From: JBCBSS01 sp039819065
GTDB lineage: Bacteria > Bacteroidota > Bacteroidia > Cytophagales > Cyclobacteriaceae
Length of the DNA: 55,623 nt
NCBI GenBank assembly: GCA_039819065.1
Contig: JBCBSS010000030.1
Location: 1-55,623, forward strand
Direction of reading: 5' to 3'
A program made the translations under genes and the position numbers. Shown here piece by piece: positions 39,801-47,331 of this stretch. Under the pieces are notes generated by a model. That model ran no database searches. It was not told where the DNA came from and was given only the letters and a program-made list of their open reading frames with translations. Numbering within the stretch: position 1 is the stretch's first letter; every line of letters begins with the position of its first letter.

Positions 39801-39881
39801 TATAGGATGGCCCAAATCGAAAAGCATCTCTAACAAAAAGAATATAGAGATGGCTTTGATGAGTTTTCTTTTTCTAAACAT
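33885..39881 (-). CDS. Giant SpvB/YD-repeat-type exported protein, first piece of the RHS shell
   Basis: A 1998-aa protein. The first about 32 residues act as a signal peptide (basic MFRKRKLIK then ISIFFLLEMLFDLG). Residues about 45-120 read MVNMLNGDFVYNMPILEVPGP, GYPLSLSYHGGIK and SWVGLGWNINPGAINRSVQG, the opening typical of Bacteroidota SpvB/RHS-type proteins. A long beta-rich chain follows, with repeated references to paired Tyr/Asp strands and many Asn/Asp turns. The C-terminal 120 residues hold YD repeats (YVYNQWGELTHILDANNVY, YRYDGVGRLTEVW). It lacks an RHS core and a toxin tail. It is likely to form the base of a shell completed by the two following proteins. It is preceded at 44 bp by the small lipoprotein gene. 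Confidence 0.85.
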   Translation of the reverse strand: MFRKRKLIKAISIFFLLEMLFDLGHPIVSYALTAGPTAPEYTSFEPVDTTDMVNMLNGDFVYNMPILEVPGPGGGYPLSLSYHGGIKHNQESSWVGLGWNINPGAINRSVQGFADDANDVEYKTLDYSDGGERTTDTYNLALGGKLAGDVSSSLNFSLSTTSDTYEGVSRSFSVSSGAGYTFGESPVSPRASLSNGITVSDGKVSAYRSVSVGNRFAGSLSTGASISSNGLKSFARSSADIAPKNSSAGRISSYTSVENKSGGFGGKPLTVVLDVTKKYTRYWSSETAVMKTYGSLYPRNANNDLDQDRLENNVLITHSGDVYHLYDDVINEAAAENNPELQIGGSFLNYDSYQVLGQGISGMIEPYVAENGDLFGQSYYAASLLSGIPSINNPLMQYQTLGTQFEIDKVDFRFLGDYSNRVDIDAADILSDASNVFRTTEHNVTGHNDGLRLSGKEQRIAGSRGIQWFTNEEIVSGSAKAQGFMDFYQDPSDRQLDYEVYENYLQPEASLSYCLNNFQSPFDSEHNEASFVGDQYCDTDVLINCPGDFYYKSLKPKNYDLREKIGGFKVTNESGVTYHYALPVYNYNEYSRTRIKETRENVAEHRENFNRAPYAYTWLLTAVTGPDFVDRNTNGVLDDDDWGYWVKFDYGMWTDSYQWRTPHQGYAQDINADVMTFTYGMKELYYLDAIETKSHIALFAKSKRKDGYGVTSRLEGGSNPREYNFTYPDRTDRFQDLGSLRYYVAPVATMKLDAIYLLDKDDYSQINIDKAAGDKYNDGPHAYPYEGAEVDVPTGPNIREGEDFVYVKYHNGDQVLDDGDIDGILGGNNGLEASSLRIVDFNYDYSLADGVPNSIAHYSDFGNTSTPPDPLCFPKGYDIPVPNDLRISSPPCGVGVYEMYGENSTYLFDLVNQGCETGDGLLLNGGADVRFERTGKLTLKSVDVLGKRGESVVPPYAFEYGNNPDYQTNYYDEWGYYKDDFSGSSVPANIAANRDNDGRLVVFPNPTDEQKAVLPYSREVTENSADNLDAWSLTRITSPLGAEINVEYEADEYTSVLNSGQQYEIGEMEKSTTLNQVILTLKEKSSVLMQRLTPGVSVDLKALTMEELSSGMARHQTLDDQLGTVVSLNDDRIIVSHPTLYQLLSERTVNISGSNVNAIPHFVSAFIKTDPVIHKGGGVRVNKISVLDGFSGRESWTTYNYNDVVTGQTSGVSSYKPYNAINVSYDVHNDYFYNSLKDTNTDVLRVFDEARSSFQNKANEANEKVMANITEIPVGVYYGTVTVQNGVNDFEADFKNRYQHTVFSEDMVQKEREITNTLAGNRSAKLELKNYTHRIGNLEKHERINQAGEVVYRTTNNYLLDTETSTFEEVLKDQKQGVIEQSAHKHFRRNKFYVTDYEPPYDFESVYDYHRALVTKKSDYVDILTETVEEDLKRGVTTRTSFLAFDFFSGQTTKTLVEDSYGNQLVSETIPAYHKYPGMGLALNGGANMLTQEAENIEFAYSVLPLDNPISIDLYPNPASAWVIQVNREGLAVGDHIKFILNGQEFVAKTTGQFGAANDHFYIQMDGRAPTITTAQIGVPIQRIRKSLVSATAQTWNSNSKILGQPLLDQVALTFSANATPDQILWYADDYDKLNKLEVGERFKFSYFNAPILGRVLSFQDNGSYWRYEVRLSQDIASGVSRNSEILGSFRQHRSYQYLGDNIDLTTQPDGLYPFNSFERFDSWEAGQEPISEQWQKNSEVTLYDIYSQPLEAKDINGNYAATKMDIRREQVYTTVANAEYNEFAYSGAEDTPVDGYFGGGVKLEGEWVEGYGHTGIHFVQSRDATSKGFSYKIENPSSEKYLVSFWTTSRNSAIKYRETRNDNSLGSISFAELLPRKWVQVSDSEEDRWYLLRGYITVSADNLNEIEIWTEGSGITLQDDFRVHPVDAVMTSYVYNQWGELTHILDANNVYTEYRYDGVGRLTEVWRETFDRDLDGHYDGRVRLSSQEIIYSRNNGQ

Positions 39882-39925
39882 GTGGTAGTAATTAGTAGTA
39901 AGTACTTAGTAATTAGCTGTTGATA

Positions 39926-40561
39926 TTAAGTTCCTTTGAATTTGATTTTTGGTGTGTTGTCTAAGTCTTCTTTTCGGAAGCGGAAGTTTTGGTTACCGAG
40001 TCCGAGGCCGAATTCCTTGAGATTAAGTTGTACCCATTCGTCTCCCTCTGCTTCTTTTTTGTTGAAGACAAACATGAGGTTGGTGGCGCCTCCCATGCCA
40101 TAAGTCCTGGGAAACACGTAATCGGCCACTTCAATGGTATCGCTTCCAGCTGTTGTCATGTTGACATGGCTCGCCATACGAAATGACAAGGTCTGCACCA
40201 TATCACTGAATTGGTCGTAACCTCCCCCGGTTTTGTAAAGTGCTTCTTTATTATCTCTTGATAAGCTAAGAATGAAGTAATAGTAATCTTCGTACTTCTT
40301 GGTCAGCCTTTCTAATTCTTCAGTATCCAGAGCTGTTGCCCCTCTTGTCTCTTGAGCGATCAACAGGTCTTGAGGACGGTAGGTAACCTGCACCTCGTAT
40401 CCTTTGAATTGCTTTTTCTTGCTCAGGCCATGGTCAGTATCCTGAACGTAGGCTTGTAGTTCTGCTTCGCTAAGGGATTGTGGCACACAACTAATTGACA
40501 ATAGTAATACTAAATATGATAGTATTACTTCCTTATTAAACAATCGATATCTGCATCTCAT
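39926..40561 (-). CDS. Small lipoprotein of the RHS locus
   Basis: A 211-aa protein with an N-terminal basic stretch and a lipobox (LVLLLSISC), so the mature lipoprotein begins near residue 25. The rest is mixed: a helical TEELERLTKKYEDYYYFILSL segment, a GGGYDQFSDMVQTLSFRM stretch, and strands ending in an ENTPKIKFKGT-like tail (DLDNTPKIKFKGT). I recognise no named domain. It lies between the Skp-like gene (141 bp upstream) and the 1998-aa gene (44 bp downstream), all on the same strand. A periplasmic or outer-membrane accessory of the RHS shell proteins is a guess from position only. Confidence 0.7.
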   Translation of the reverse strand: MRCRYRLFNKEVILSYLVLLLSISCVPQSLSEAELQAYVQDTDHGLSKKKQFKGYEVQVTYRPQDLLIAQETRGATALDTEELERLTKKYEDYYYFILSLSRDNKEALYKTGGGYDQFSDMVQTLSFRMASHVNMTTAGSDTIEVADYVFPRTYGMGGATNLMFVFNKKEAEGDEWVQLNLKEFGLGLGNQNFRFRKEDLDNTPKIKFKGT

Positions 40562-40702
40562 GGAGAAAATTGGTTACTCAGATGAATTACTTAGTTCTTT
40601 CTATTGAGGGATTGGTGCTCGACCCATAGGTCAGAATAGGATCCCGATATATCGTGATCACAGACTGAAAGGGAAACCATAGATTTAGCCCTATATCATT
40701 CC

Positions 40703-41242
40703 TTACTGCCCTGTATATTCTTGATTTAACCCTGCCAAAACTTCTTCCGTAATATCCAGGCCATCTTCAGCGTAGGCGATATTGCCATAGTCAGTGGCAG
40801 CTAGAATGATGTGGTAGTTATGCTCTTCGCCGTGGCCTTTTAAATAGGCATTCACTTGTTCCAGTACCATAGAAGTCAGTTGCTGGTCTTCCTGCACTGC
40901 TTTTTCATTCATGGCTTTTTGGTAGTCGACCAGTTGTCTCTGTTTGGTGCGGATCAATTCTTCAGAAAGTTGTTTTTCTTTTTTGCTCATTTTGAGCTTT
41001 CCAGCCTCGTATTCGCTAATGGCTTTCTGCGTTTCACTAGCCAAGGTATCAATGTTGGCCTTCCAGGTAAGTGTTTTCTGCTGGTAGTCTTTACGGGCAT
41101 CAATCATGCCCTGATACTCATTAAGCAAGCGGGCGGAGTCTACATAAACCGTCTTCTGTGTTGTGAATTGTTGGTAGTAAAGGAAACCCATTCCAATGGT
41201 TAGAATGACCAGAAGAGTCAATTGTAGTTTGTTGTTCATCAT
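40703..41242 (-). CDS. OmpH/Skp family periplasmic chaperone
   Basis: A 179-aa protein with an N-terminal anchor or signal (LQLTLLVILTIGMGFLYY). It carries the OmpH family start TVYVDSARLLNEYQGM, a long central charged helix of coiled-coil type (EYEAGKLKMSKKEKQLSEELIRTKQRQL) and the closing strand HYHIILAATDYGNIAYAEDGLDITEEVL. Skp-type chaperones hold unfolded outer-membrane or exported proteins in the periplasm. It is the first gene of the RHS strand block, which fits a private chaperone for the giant Sec-exported proteins downstream. The 141-bp gap means it might instead be transcribed on its own. Confidence 0.85.
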   Translation of the reverse strand: MMNNKLQLTLLVILTIGMGFLYYQQFTTQKTVYVDSARLLNEYQGMIDARKDYQQKTLTWKANIDTLASETQKAISEYEAGKLKMSKKEKQLSEELIRTKQRQLVDYQKAMNEKAVQEDQQLTSMVLEQVNAYLKGHGEEHNYHIILAATDYGNIAYAEDGLDITEEVLAGLNQEYTGQ

Positions 41243-41453
41243 GTTTGTTTTTTGTTTCTTCTAATTATTGCTTCTACCATGTTGCTTTTGGGGTATGAAA
41301 TGTTACTGCTAATACTCAACTTTTTTTAATTTTTCTAAAAATTCTGATTAGATTCCGCGCTAACGAAGATTTAGCACTAGCACGTGAGGGTTGACTAACG
41401 AGTATAATCGCAAGGTGGGCTTGGAGCTTGTAGTAGTTGGCTTCGGTGCAAAT

Positions 41454-42176
41454 TCAGTTTTTAAAGAACCCTCTCATATTCTCTACCCAATCTGTCTTTT
41501 TCCCGAGGTAGATGAATAATACACCCATGATTGTGAGTAATAAAAAACCAAAGCGGCTTTTCTCTTTGGTATACCCCATACTTATTTCGGTTTTGCCTTT
41601 GATATCAAGTTTGAAAAAATCAGGCCTGTGCCTGATTTGCTTTTCCGATACCCAAATTGTCACTGGCGTTCCCTTGGTCAGTTGGTTGGTTAACCGGTTA
41701 TAGCGTTTGTGATATTCTCTTTGATCAATATTTTCAAAGATTCGAAAAACCCTTGACTCTTCGAGCAACTTAATCTCAAGTGTCGCTTTGTTGCTATGAT
41801 ATTCACCTCTATATCTATCTGGTGCAGAGACTCTTTCAACATAGGTTTTTGAATATTCGATACTCCCTTCTATTCGCGTTAGCGAGGACTCAGTTAGCAG
41901 TAGCATGTCGTAATTAAAATAAATAGCTATGCCAATAAAGGCTATTCCGACCAACGTCATCTTTATCCTAAAACTCTTCTTTTCATATTCAGGCATGACG
42001 TACTTCGGCGGCTCTGGTTCTTGAAGTTCAGTTTGAGTTCCTTTTGCTCTACGTTCCAATTCCCAGGTTGCAGCTAGTTTGGCCTCCTCAACGTGGCTAT
42101 CACTATCAATAATATCATTGAGTTCAAAGTCAGATTTCTTTATGAAGTGTTTTGTGAACCGGTTGCTTGTCTTCAT
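41454..42176 (-). CDS. Two-helix membrane protein, unknown function
   Basis: A 240-aa protein. The N-terminal cytoplasmic part is about 75 aa, with an acidic helix and basic clusters. It is followed by a helix (MTLVGIAFIGIAIYFNYDMLLL, about 76-95), an outside loop of about 110 aa with beta-strand character (SLTRIEGSIEYSK ... VTIWVSEKQIR) and a second helix (FGFLLLTIMGVLFIYLG, about 206-225). The layout resembles DUF3592-type small membrane proteins with a loop between two helices, though I cannot assign it firmly. It is just inside the right boundary of the direct-repeat-flanked segment. Confidence 0.65.
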   Translation of the reverse strand: MKTSNRFTKHFIKKSDFELNDIIDSDSHVEEAKLAATWELERRAKGTQTELQEPEPPKYVMPEYEKKSFRIKMTLVGIAFIGIAIYFNYDMLLLTESSLTRIEGSIEYSKTYVERVSAPDRYRGEYHSNKATLEIKLLEESRVFRIFENIDQREYHKRYNRLTNQLTKGTPVTIWVSEKQIRHRPDFFKLDIKGKTEISMGYTKEKSRFGFLLLTIMGVLFIYLGKKTDWVENMRGFFKN

Positions 42177-42290
42177 ACGGGGTTTTAGGCGGCGTTTCGG
42201 TTAAAATAGGTGTTTAAAGTCAACCAAAGTTAACGTTTTATCCGTTTAACCAGGATTCAATGCCGCTTGGTTAGATGTAAAGCCTGCCTA

Positions 42291-42528
42291 AATCGCTGTC
42301 TCCACCAGCTTTCATAAGGTACTCGTGGTCGTAAGTGTCTTCCTATGTTTTAAGGTAGGCTAAACGCTTTTTGACAAAGCGTTCACGAGACGGTCTCATA
42401 GCAGATGGGTACTCAAAGGCAAATTGGTGGTTACCACTCATTTGAATGACACAGTGTTAATAGAGGCGTTAACAGCAAAAATAGAAGGGAGAACCCCAAA
42501 ACGAGTTGGTGCCCTCCCACTAAACTGA
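42291..42528 (+). pseudogene. Remnant of a TPR-lipoprotein gene 3' end
   Basis: On the plus strand the translation tracks the last about 50 residues of the TPR lipoprotein at 20190-21821: LFDKAFTRR..., then LKGKLVVTTHLNDTVLIEALTAKIEGRTPK. An in-frame TAA at 42361-42363 stands where the intact gene has TTA. A one-base loss near 42498 shifts the last codons, and a new TGA ends the frame at 42526-42528. Homology fades upstream of about 42291 and no start codon remains. The 41-bp block 42457-42497 is a perfect match to 21753-21793. Confidence 0.85.
42457..42497 (+). repeat. Direct repeat, copy 2 (41-bp perfect block)
   Basis: Identical to 21753-21793, same orientation, inside the TPR remnant. 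The pair could recombine to delete the RHS locus as a circle of about 20.7 kb, or marks its insertion. Confidence 0.85.
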
Positions 42529-42538
42529 GTGTGTAAGT

Positions 42539-43828
42539 CTATTCTACAATTTCGATTACACGAATCACCACCGGGCTGATGATATTACCGGCACTGGTGG
42601 TGGTAGCTACATCATTGATATACATTTTTGTTCCGTCAGGATTAAATGCCAAATCGTTGGGTAATGAGAAAGTAGCCTGATCTAGCCCGCCGTTACTCAA
42701 GCCGCGATTTCCCGTGCCAGCAAACAAGCTCACGTTACTATTCATATCCACCTTGTAGATTCGGTGAGCCGATCGGGCAATCACAAATAGCTCATTCCCT
42801 CGAAAAAGCAAATGCCCATTATTGCCTCCTGGTATGTTGGCAAAAACGGATGGTACCCCGTTGGGAGTTACTTTGATCACATTGCCATCGCTGAAATTCG
42901 CCACATACAAATTACCGCTATTGTCCATATCTATGCCATTGGGGCAATTGAATATGGCACCGGTAGAGAATGTGCTTGAAACACCGTCTTTGGTTACTTT
43001 TTGAATGGTATTATTACCGCAATTGGCAACATACATATCTCCATTACCCGCAACTGTGACACCTACAGGTCCAACTATTCCGTCACTGGCAAAAATACTA
43101 ACCTGACCGGTTGGTGTTATTTTGCTGATAAAACCTCCCGTAATACTCGATTGGAATAAATTGCCATCACTGTCGAAATCATTGCCAGAAGCGCCATTCA
43201 ACCCAGTAGCAAAAATGCTTACATCACCTTCTGGGTTAATCTGATAAACTCTATTGCCGCCGCCATTGAGATTGGCGCCAAAGTCGGCCATGTAAATATT
43301 GCCATCACTGTCTACATCCATGCCACCGGAACCGGCCGATATTTGACTGGTCAACGTCCGAACGGCACTCGCCCTTGTAAGCGTAACTTCTGATGATGGA
43401 TTGGATAAGGTGTTATCCAATTCTACACCAGGCTCGGCCACAGAAAGAACATAAACCTGGTAAGCCGTACCCTCAACAATCTCGTCACCATCTGTATCGG
43501 TTTGCAATTCATCTAGCCTCAGTTGGCTGGATTTGCCATTGCGCTCTACCATGATATAGTTATCGGATGATACCGCATTGGCTTGCGTTAAACCAAAAGT
43601 GGTAGCAGCTTTCACGACCATCATCCTGAACTCTGATACATTATCCCTTGGGTTGGGTTTCGAAAAAGATACCTCCATATCTGAAGCAGCAGCATCATTG
43701 GCTATATCGACAGCCCTTACGCCGGTAGCGGCTTTTATCTCGATCATTTCTTCTTCGTCTGGATCATTGTCACATCCGATACAACTAAATAGCCCCAAAA
43801 GGAGTACGACACGGTAAAGTCTTTTCAT
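42539..43828 (-). CDS. NHL/Vgb-like beta-propeller lipoprotein
   Basis: A 429-aa protein with a lipobox near residue 16-19 (LLGLFSCIGC). A linker of about 150 aa looks like an fn3 or Ig-type domain (ATGVRAVDIAND...EVSFSKPNPRD, ending PSSEVTLT). From about residue 155, six NHL-like blades follow (GGMDVDSDGNIYMADFGANL, GNDFDSDGNLFQSSI, VTVAGNGDMYVANCGNNTIQKVTKDG, GIDMDNSGNLYVANFSDGNVIKVTPNG, DLAFNPDGTKMYIND). Such propellers bind ligands or proteins or act as lactonases; no catalytic site can be named. It is probably a cell-surface or periplasmic lipoprotein with no operon partner. Confidence 0.85.
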   Translation of the reverse strand: MKRLYRVVLLLGLFSCIGCDNDPDEEEMIEIKAATGVRAVDIANDAAASDMEVSFSKPNPRDNVSEFRMMVVKAATTFGLTQANAVSSDNYIMVERNGKSSQLRLDELQTDTDGDEIVEGTAYQVYVLSVAEPGVELDNTLSNPSSEVTLTRASAVRTLTSQISAGSGGMDVDSDGNIYMADFGANLNGGGNRVYQINPEGDVSIFATGLNGASGNDFDSDGNLFQSSITGGFISKITPTGQVSIFASDGIVGPVGVTVAGNGDMYVANCGNNTIQKVTKDGVSSTFSTGAIFNCPNGIDMDNSGNLYVANFSDGNVIKVTPNGVPSVFANIPGGNNGHLLFRGNELFVIARSAHRIYKVDMNSNVSLFAGTGNRGLSNGGLDQATFSLPNDLAFNPDGTKMYINDVATTTSAGNIISPVVIRVIEIVE

Positions 43829-44227
43829 AGCTACGGCAGGTTGATTTATGGTAGAATGCAGCTATAGGAAAAAAGATACAGGTTTGGAGAGTAGATGTTA
43901 GATATGAGATATTAGAAGTTAGACAAAAGAATAAGCACATCTCTTAAATCTGGTGTCATTGCGTCCGTCAGTGGCCGGACAGGCGCGACGAGGGAGCGAA
44001 GCAATCCAGTAGCTATCGGAAGTAGAAATAAGTAGAAGTAAATAGAAATAGATAGAAACGCTTAGAAATAGAAGGTTAGAATCTTTAGGCCGGATATTAC
44101 CTACTGCTGGTTGTGGACTGATTACTAACTAAGTTCTTCTGAAAGAGTCTTATTAGCGGTTAAGCACAATCGAATTGAATGAATATATAATCAATTGATG
44201 ATATCGTCATTCATAATTACAATACCG
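43829..44227. other. Intergenic region with dispersed repeat and purine-rich microrepeat
   Basis: No gene is seen. 43951-44012 (GGTGTCATTGCGTCC ... CGAAGCAATCCAGTAG) is an inverted relative of the block at 22052-22110. 44019-44080 is a run of imperfect AGTAGAAATA-like units, a low-complexity tandem array. ATCAATTGATTATAT at 44185-44199 (inverted) matches 22017-22031. The promoter of the NHL gene must lie at its left end. Confidence 0.5.
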
Positions 44228-46936
44228 TCACTTTAGCTCATTGCAACGGTTGGGCAGGACTATTTTAAACTCAGTTCCCTCTCTGAAGGTCGAGCAAATC
44301 GATACATAGCCGTCAAGTTTGTCTACCGATTGCTTCACCATAAAGAGCCCTAACCCTGACCCATCGCTTAACTCAGTGGCCCTGAAAAACATTTCATAGA
44401 CCTGATCGATGTAATCGTCTTTAATACCTATCCCGTTATCCTTGACATTGATAAAAACGTTCGCTTCATCAACCAGAATAGCGCAATGGACAAAGGGCTT
44501 CTCCTTGAGTGGGTCGCAGTATTTAATGGCATTGGTGAGCAAATTCTTGATGATAAGCCTTATACTTCGCATATCAGAACAAAAGTCGGATTTGCCTTCA
44601 AAGTCAAGTCGCTTCTCTACGGAAGTGGCGTCTTTCATGTACATCAAGCTGTCATAAGTATCCATCACCAACCCTTCTAGGTCAATTTTCTCGATGTACG
44701 AACCTGTCCTTGATATGCGTGAGTAGTTAATGATCTCTCTGATAAATCCATCCAGTTTACCAATCTGTTCCTCGATGTACAAATTGTATTTCTTTAGGCC
44801 ATCCATCGAGTCTTCCACCTTGATCAAATTGGTTAGGCCCAGTATTGACGCTAATGGTGCTCTTAAATCATGAGATGCCCGATAGACATAATGATCCAGT
44901 TCAGAATTCACCCGCTTCAATTCCTCATTGCTTTCGGTCAGCTTATTCTCCATTTGAATGTGTGAAGTGATGTCAGTCGAAACGTTGAGGATCAATTCTA
45001 CCTCCCCTTCTTCATTTAGAATGGGCATTTTTGAAGTCTGGAAATAGCGCTTGGTACCATCGCTATGCGTCAGTTCTTGCGACGACATTTCTATGACCTG
45101 CTTCTGTTTCAAAATCTCCATGTCCGAGTCTCTTATTAACTCTGCTTCATTGGTATCGAGACAGAAATCCTCCCACTTACCTCCTATTAGTGATTCGGGA
45201 TTTACCCCTAAGAAATCCCCAGTAGCCTGATTGGCCAATGTAAACCTTAGGTCTTTATCTTTCCCATACACCAGGTTAGGGTTAAGGTCTATGATTTGCT
45301 TCAGGAAATTCTCTCGTTCCTTAAGCTCTTGTTCTTGCTTCTTTCTAAGAGAAATATCCTTGATTACCGTTATACAATACTTTTGCGCCTCGTCGATCAA
45401 TGGCAACAGTGACACCTCTGCCTCAAATACTGTTTGATCTGCACGCAGAAAGTTGAATTCAAAATGCAACTTCTTGTTCTTCTTGAGCACTTTAGTTTGC
45501 GTTTTTAGTGCGTCAATGGGATTGATAAAGTTCTTTTGAACCGGCGAAGCCAACTGCTCAGGTGACATTTTCAACAATTGATCACGATTGTATTTGAACA
45601 ATTCAGTTGCCCTTACATTACAGTTTTCATAGATATTCTCTTCTATGTTATACAGAAAAATGGCATCGAAGGAATGCTCAAATAAACTCCTAAATTGCTT
45701 CTCACTGATTTGTAAAGCCCGCTGTGCCTGTTTCTTTTCTGATATATCACGATATGAAACGATCAACAGGTTTCTATCCTGACCAAATGGCGATATCGCC
45801 ACTTCCGTCTCGAATACAGTACCATTGGCTTTCATGCTAAGCGTCTCTGTATTGATCTTCTTACCAGAATCAATTAGGCGGTAATGATTGTCCACATGAT
45901 CATCTACAGGGGTACCATCTACCATCTGTACCGGCTTGATATCCTTATAAGAAAGTTGGCAGAACTCTTCCCTGGAATATAAGAAGAGGTCTACAGCGGC
46001 CTGGTTTACTTCTAGAATGCGCTGCGCGTTGCGGTCGTAAATTAAAGTGGCTTCAAAAGAATTATTGAAAAGACTTTTATATCGTTCCTCACTCATCCTC
46101 ATTTGCTGGGCATTACTCTCCTTTTCCATGACTATGCCGAGCCTGTAGGCAAACATGTTCAGCAAAGAGGTAATCAATTCAGGGTTCTCAATGGGCTTGG
46201 TATCCATTACAGCAAGGTGCCCTATGGTTTTACCGAGGCTATTTTTCAATGGGACACCCACATAAGAATCCACCTCCCAGTCAACCAGATAATGATCATT
46301 TGGATAAGCATCCTGCGTATCTTTAGGTAGCGCCACACAGCCCTGCATGATCACATCTCCACAGGGTGTATCGGCTATGGCATAGCTAAAAGGAGATTGT
46401 AGCTCTCCATTGATACACATTGCCCTTATCGTAATATCCTCTGTATCAGGGTCATAAATACCTGTGAAAGCATAATAAGTGTTCAAAGCTTCACCAAGGT
46501 TCATTACCGTGGATTCAAATACCGATGCTTCGTCAGAGGAAGTGATACTGTCAAGCAGGTTTCTTAGAGTAGAGTGATTGATCCGCTCCTTTGTAAATTG
46601 CTGTACGTGGTAGAATGAGTAGGTATTATCTCCCACCTTCTGCTGGCTGTATTTCAGTTTGCACCAAACAGGCTGCTGATTATGGTTCATGAACCTTAGC
46701 TCCACTTCCCTGCCCTTAAGCTTTTTCACTGAAGACAGTTTACTACGGTCATCGCTACTTACCAATTCCGCCAACTTTTTTCCAAGCAATTCATCCTCGT
46801 CTATTCCCACAAGTCCCATAAAGTGTCGGTTCACCTGACAAATAGCATTGTTATGCAATACCAGCACACCGAAAGGACAGGTATCAAAATAACTCGTCAA
46901 TACCTGGAATTCTTCACTTTCATCTACATGATTCAT
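44228..46936 (-). CDS. PAS/GAF multi-sensor histidine kinase
   Basis: A 902-aa cytoplasmic sensor kinase with no visible membrane helix. Domains: PAS (about 10-120), GAF (about 130-270), PAS (285-405), PAS (405-530), PAS (540-665). The kinase core has an H-box (HYVYRASHDLRAPLASILG, His near 688), N-box (IIKNLLTNAIKY), G1 (VKDNGIGI) and G2 (GSGLGLFMVK). PAS and GAF modules sense small ligands, light or redox state and pass the signal by phosphorylating a response regulator. There is no receiver domain and no response regulator gene nearby, so the partner is elsewhere. It is divergent from the M23 gene. Confidence 0.93.
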   Translation of the reverse strand: MNHVDESEEFQVLTSYFDTCPFGVLVLHNNAICQVNRHFMGLVGIDEDELLGKKLAELVSSDDRSKLSSVKKLKGREVELRFMNHNQQPVWCKLKYSQQKVGDNTYSFYHVQQFTKERINHSTLRNLLDSITSSDEASVFESTVMNLGEALNTYYAFTGIYDPDTEDITIRAMCINGELQSPFSYAIADTPCGDVIMQGCVALPKDTQDAYPNDHYLVDWEVDSYVGVPLKNSLGKTIGHLAVMDTKPIENPELITSLLNMFAYRLGIVMEKESNAQQMRMSEERYKSLFNNSFEATLIYDRNAQRILEVNQAAVDLFLYSREEFCQLSYKDIKPVQMVDGTPVDDHVDNHYRLIDSGKKINTETLSMKANGTVFETEVAISPFGQDRNLLIVSYRDISEKKQAQRALQISEKQFRSLFEHSFDAIFLYNIEENIYENCNVRATELFKYNRDQLLKMSPEQLASPVQKNFINPIDALKTQTKVLKKNKKLHFEFNFLRADQTVFEAEVSLLPLIDEAQKYCITVIKDISLRKKQEQELKERENFLKQIIDLNPNLVYGKDKDLRFTLANQATGDFLGVNPESLIGGKWEDFCLDTNEAELIRDSDMEILKQKQVIEMSSQELTHSDGTKRYFQTSKMPILNEEGEVELILNVSTDITSHIQMENKLTESNEELKRVNSELDHYVYRASHDLRAPLASILGLTNLIKVEDSMDGLKKYNLYIEEQIGKLDGFIREIINYSRISRTGSYIEKIDLEGLVMDTYDSLMYMKDATSVEKRLDFEGKSDFCSDMRSIRLIIKNLLTNAIKYCDPLKEKPFVHCAILVDEANVFINVKDNGIGIKDDYIDQVYEMFFRATELSDGSGLGLFMVKQSVDKLDGYVSICSTFREGTEFKIVLPNRCNELK

Positions 46937-47331
46937 GCACTAAAAATTGAAATTAAATAATTAAGACAGGCCAGATTATACGCCAAACTCCATATTTGGG
47001 GAAGTGTGTTGAAGCCGGCCAAAAGTACTTCAACAATAGCGAAGTATAACCGCGCAAAAAAATGGTCTGTTGCTTAGTAAGTTTCTTTGTCAAAAGTATT
47101 TTAGCCAACTATATCACATAGAAACTTTTGAGAATAAATATAGTAAAATTTAAGGATAATAACTTACCATTGACCTTAAAACTATTCGCTAAATGTATCA
47201 TTATGAGCCAAATAGACAATTCTACGTTAAATACAAGAAATAGGTAATATATAACAAAACTAAGAACATAGTCCTAAGCGTATATCCTTATGCCGTTCAA
47301 TTTCGTATGTACCAAAGTCTGAGAGGCCAAT
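46937..47331. other. Divergent spacer between kinase and M23 genes
   Basis: The AT-rich spacer of 395 bp holds the promoters of both flanking genes. Several TTTTG/TATAGTAAAATTT-like tracts are present but none matches the Bacteroidota promoter pattern well enough to call. No gene or repeat is seen. Confidence 0.4.

Noticed and set aside
22184..41242. Classical T6SS or contact-dependent RHS/WapA locus with immunity gene
   Set aside because: No PAAR, VgrG or Tss genes, and no small immunity-like gene follows the RHS core gene.
44019..44080. Purine-rich AGTAGAAATA repeats as a regulatory array
   Set aside because: The units are imperfect and low-complexity with no gene context; kept only as part of the spacer description.
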